DNA of 6,962 nt from Comamonadaceae bacterium CG_4_10_14_3_um_filter_60_75 (GTDB taxonomy: Bacteria; Pseudomonadota; Gammaproteobacteria; Burkholderiales; Burkholderiaceae_C), in NCBI GenBank assembly GCA_002784245.1, contig PFKL01000165.1, positions 1 to 6,962 on the forward strand. Reading direction: 5' to 3'. Below, piece by piece: positions 6,246 through 6,962 of the stretch (its first letter is position 1; every line of letters starts with the position of its first letter). The notes under the pieces were generated by a model. That model did no database searches and was not told the origin of the DNA. It worked only from the letters and a program-made list of their open reading frames with translations. The translations under genes were made by a program, and so were the position numbers.

Positions 6246-6273
6246 ATGTGCACTTTGATCAAATGCATCACAT
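6246..6273. repeat. inverted repeat just downstream of hipA
   Basis: Outer arms ATGTG (6246-6250) and CACAT (6269-6273) enclose the perfect palindrome TTTGATCAAA (6254-6263), itself flanked by TGCA on both sides with one extra C on the left. It begins eight bases after the hipA stop. It could be an mRNA 3'-end hairpin, though it lacks a T run, or a protein-binding palindrome. Confidence 0.4.
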
Positions 6274-6310
6274 CCAAGCGACGCATGCTGCTGAAGACCC
6301 TTGAGACGGT

Positions 6311-6588
6311 CTACGGCGCCGCGTCCAGAATGCCGGCCATGTCGCTGAGGTGGGGCACGGCGCACTCTGCGGTGCTTTTGGCTTGGGGATTTACGCTGTC
6401 GGCAAACATCAGCAGCAGGCATTTAACCCGCTGCGACACCGCCCCGGTGCGCAGGCTCACCACCTCGCGGCAGCGCTGGTGCGCAACGCTTCGGCCCGCA
6501 CCCGCCACAGCTGCGTGAGGTCTGAAGCGGCCAAGCCATCGTGGGCGTTCAGGGTGCGGCTACTGGTGGGGTCAAGCGCGGGTTTCAT
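6311..6588 (-). pseudogene. probable frameshifted small ORF of unknown function
   Basis: From ATG 6588 the minus strand reads MKPALDPTSSRTLNAHDG, then LAASDLTQLWRVRAEALRTS, and stops at 6457. In another frame the segment 6508-6311 reads QRCREVVSLRTGAVSQRVKC, then LLLMFADSVNPQAKSTAE and HLSDMAGILDAAP, then stop. Both halves have protein-like composition and abut in the expected order. The span of 278 bases is one short of 93 codons, so a single-base indel between about 6457 and 6508 would join them. I do not recognise the family. It lies downstream of the receptor gene on the same strand. The ATG is preceded by a TATAAA-like stretch and only a weak ribosome site. Alternatives: a short real gene starting at GTG 6508, or no gene. 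Confidence 0.4.
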
Positions 6589-6606
6589 GGAACAATTCTT
6601 TATAAG

Positions 6607-6650
6607 AAATTGGCTTCTAGCGCTTATGCAGTAAGCGCCAGCAGCTATCG
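6607..6650 (-). repeat. intergenic hairpin resembling a Comamonadaceae dispersed repeat
   Basis: A perfect stem GCGCTTA (6620-6626) and TAAGCGC (6632-6638) encloses a five-base loop. On the minus strand it is flanked by GATAGCTGCTG before and TAGAAGCCAATTT after. From memory, this arrangement (ATAGCTGCT, then GCGCTT, loop, AAGCGC, TAGA/GGCC, AATTT) recurs in intergenic DNA of Acidovorax, Polaromonas and Rhodoferax-like genomes. I cannot confirm copy number here. It begins 12 bases beyond the receptor stop codon and could act as an mRNA 3'-end structure, although there is no T run. Confidence 0.5.
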
Positions 6651-6662
6651 TTTGTGTAACGC

Positions 6663-6962
6663 TTAAAACTTCACATTGACGCCCACATAGATCGAGCGCC
6701 CCATGCCCGGCACGGCCACGCCATAGGGCACGGCGTTGATGCTCATGGTGGTGCCCTGGCCGGTGTACGCGCCGCCGGTAGGCAAGTAGTAAAACTTGTC
6801 AAACAGGTTTTCCACGCCAAAGTCCAGTCGCACCGTCTTCCATGAATAGCCGCCGCGCAGGTTGACCAGGCTGTAGCCGGGGGTTTTGATCTCGTTGCGC
6901 ATGGCAGACACGTTGTCCTTGGCGCTGACCATCACCAGCTCGGCGCTGTTGTCCCAGCCACC
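6663..6962 (-). CDS. TonB-dependent outer-membrane receptor, C-terminal part (partial)
   Basis: The last 99 residues of a larger protein; the gene runs off the right edge of the window. The sequence shows the alternating beta-strand pattern of a TonB-dependent receptor barrel end. PGYSLVNLRGGYSW is followed by the family hallmark VENLFDKFYYLPTGGAY, a GQGTTM loop, and the final strand GRSIYVGVNVKF ending in Phe, the usual outer-membrane insertion signal. Such receptors import siderophores, haem, cobalamin or other scarce ligands using energy from TonB; the plug and the substrate-defining part are outside the window. A TonB-family gene lies on the same strand about 2.1 kb further on, beyond hipBA. 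The frame is continuous to the window edge, so the GTG at 6935 is not a real start. Confidence 0.85.
   Translation of the reverse strand, partial: GGWDNSAELVMVSAKDNVSAMRNEIKTPGYSLVNLRGGYSWKTVRLDFGVENLFDKFYYLPTGGAYTGQGTTMSINAVPYGVAVPGMGRSIYVGVNVKF

Overview
The window looks like chromosomal DNA from a GC-rich betaproteobacterium, most likely Burkholderiales of the Comamonadaceae type (Rhodoferax/Polaromonas-like). The basis is a PhaM-type polyhydroxyalkanoate (PHA) granule regulator with a histone-like Lys/Ala tail next to a FIST-domain protein, a high-GC coding style, and an intergenic hairpin (6607-6650) resembling short repeats I remember from that family. The genus is an inference.

Layout. 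At 1-52 there may be the last codons of an upstream + strand gene. An AT-richer spacer (53-403) leads into a + strand gene for a J-domain-like protein (404-1573) with an intact HPD motif. This gene converges on a minus strand cluster across a 104-bp gap that holds a weak bidirectional terminator. Read in its own direction, the minus strand cluster is tonB-like (4517-3774), phaM (3685-2981) and a FIST-domain gene (2955-1678). phaM and the FIST gene are only 25 bp apart and probably co-transcribed. tonB lies 88 bp upstream of phaM.

Divergent from tonB is a two-gene toxin-antitoxin operon of the HipBA type: hipB (4676-4969) and hipA (4969-6237) overlap by one base. The AT-rich tonB-hipB spacer holds two related palindromes, 4610-4625 and 4648-4669. 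Their centres are 41 bp apart, and they differ only by a symmetric base-pair swap within the core. They are the obvious candidate operators for HipB autoregulation. A TACAAT -10-like hexamer ends 6 bases before the hipB ATG, so hipB may be translated from a leaderless transcript.

Downstream of hipA is a region without an intact gene (6238-6662). It contains an inverted repeat just after hipA, a probably frameshifted small minus strand ORF (6588-6311), and the repeat-like hairpin. The window ends inside the 3' part of a minus strand TonB-dependent outer-membrane receptor gene (6962-6663).

How the genes relate. The receptor and the TonB-like protein are natural partners (energised uptake across the outer membrane) and lie on the same strand; the plus-strand hipBA pair sits between them and may have been inserted. 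PhaM and FIST suggest a carbon-storage or signalling unit. I see no CRISPR array, rRNA or tRNA gene, or transposase. No wholly new system is evident; the most informative points are the paired hipBA operators, the unusual HipA Gly-rich loop, and the phaM-FIST coupling.
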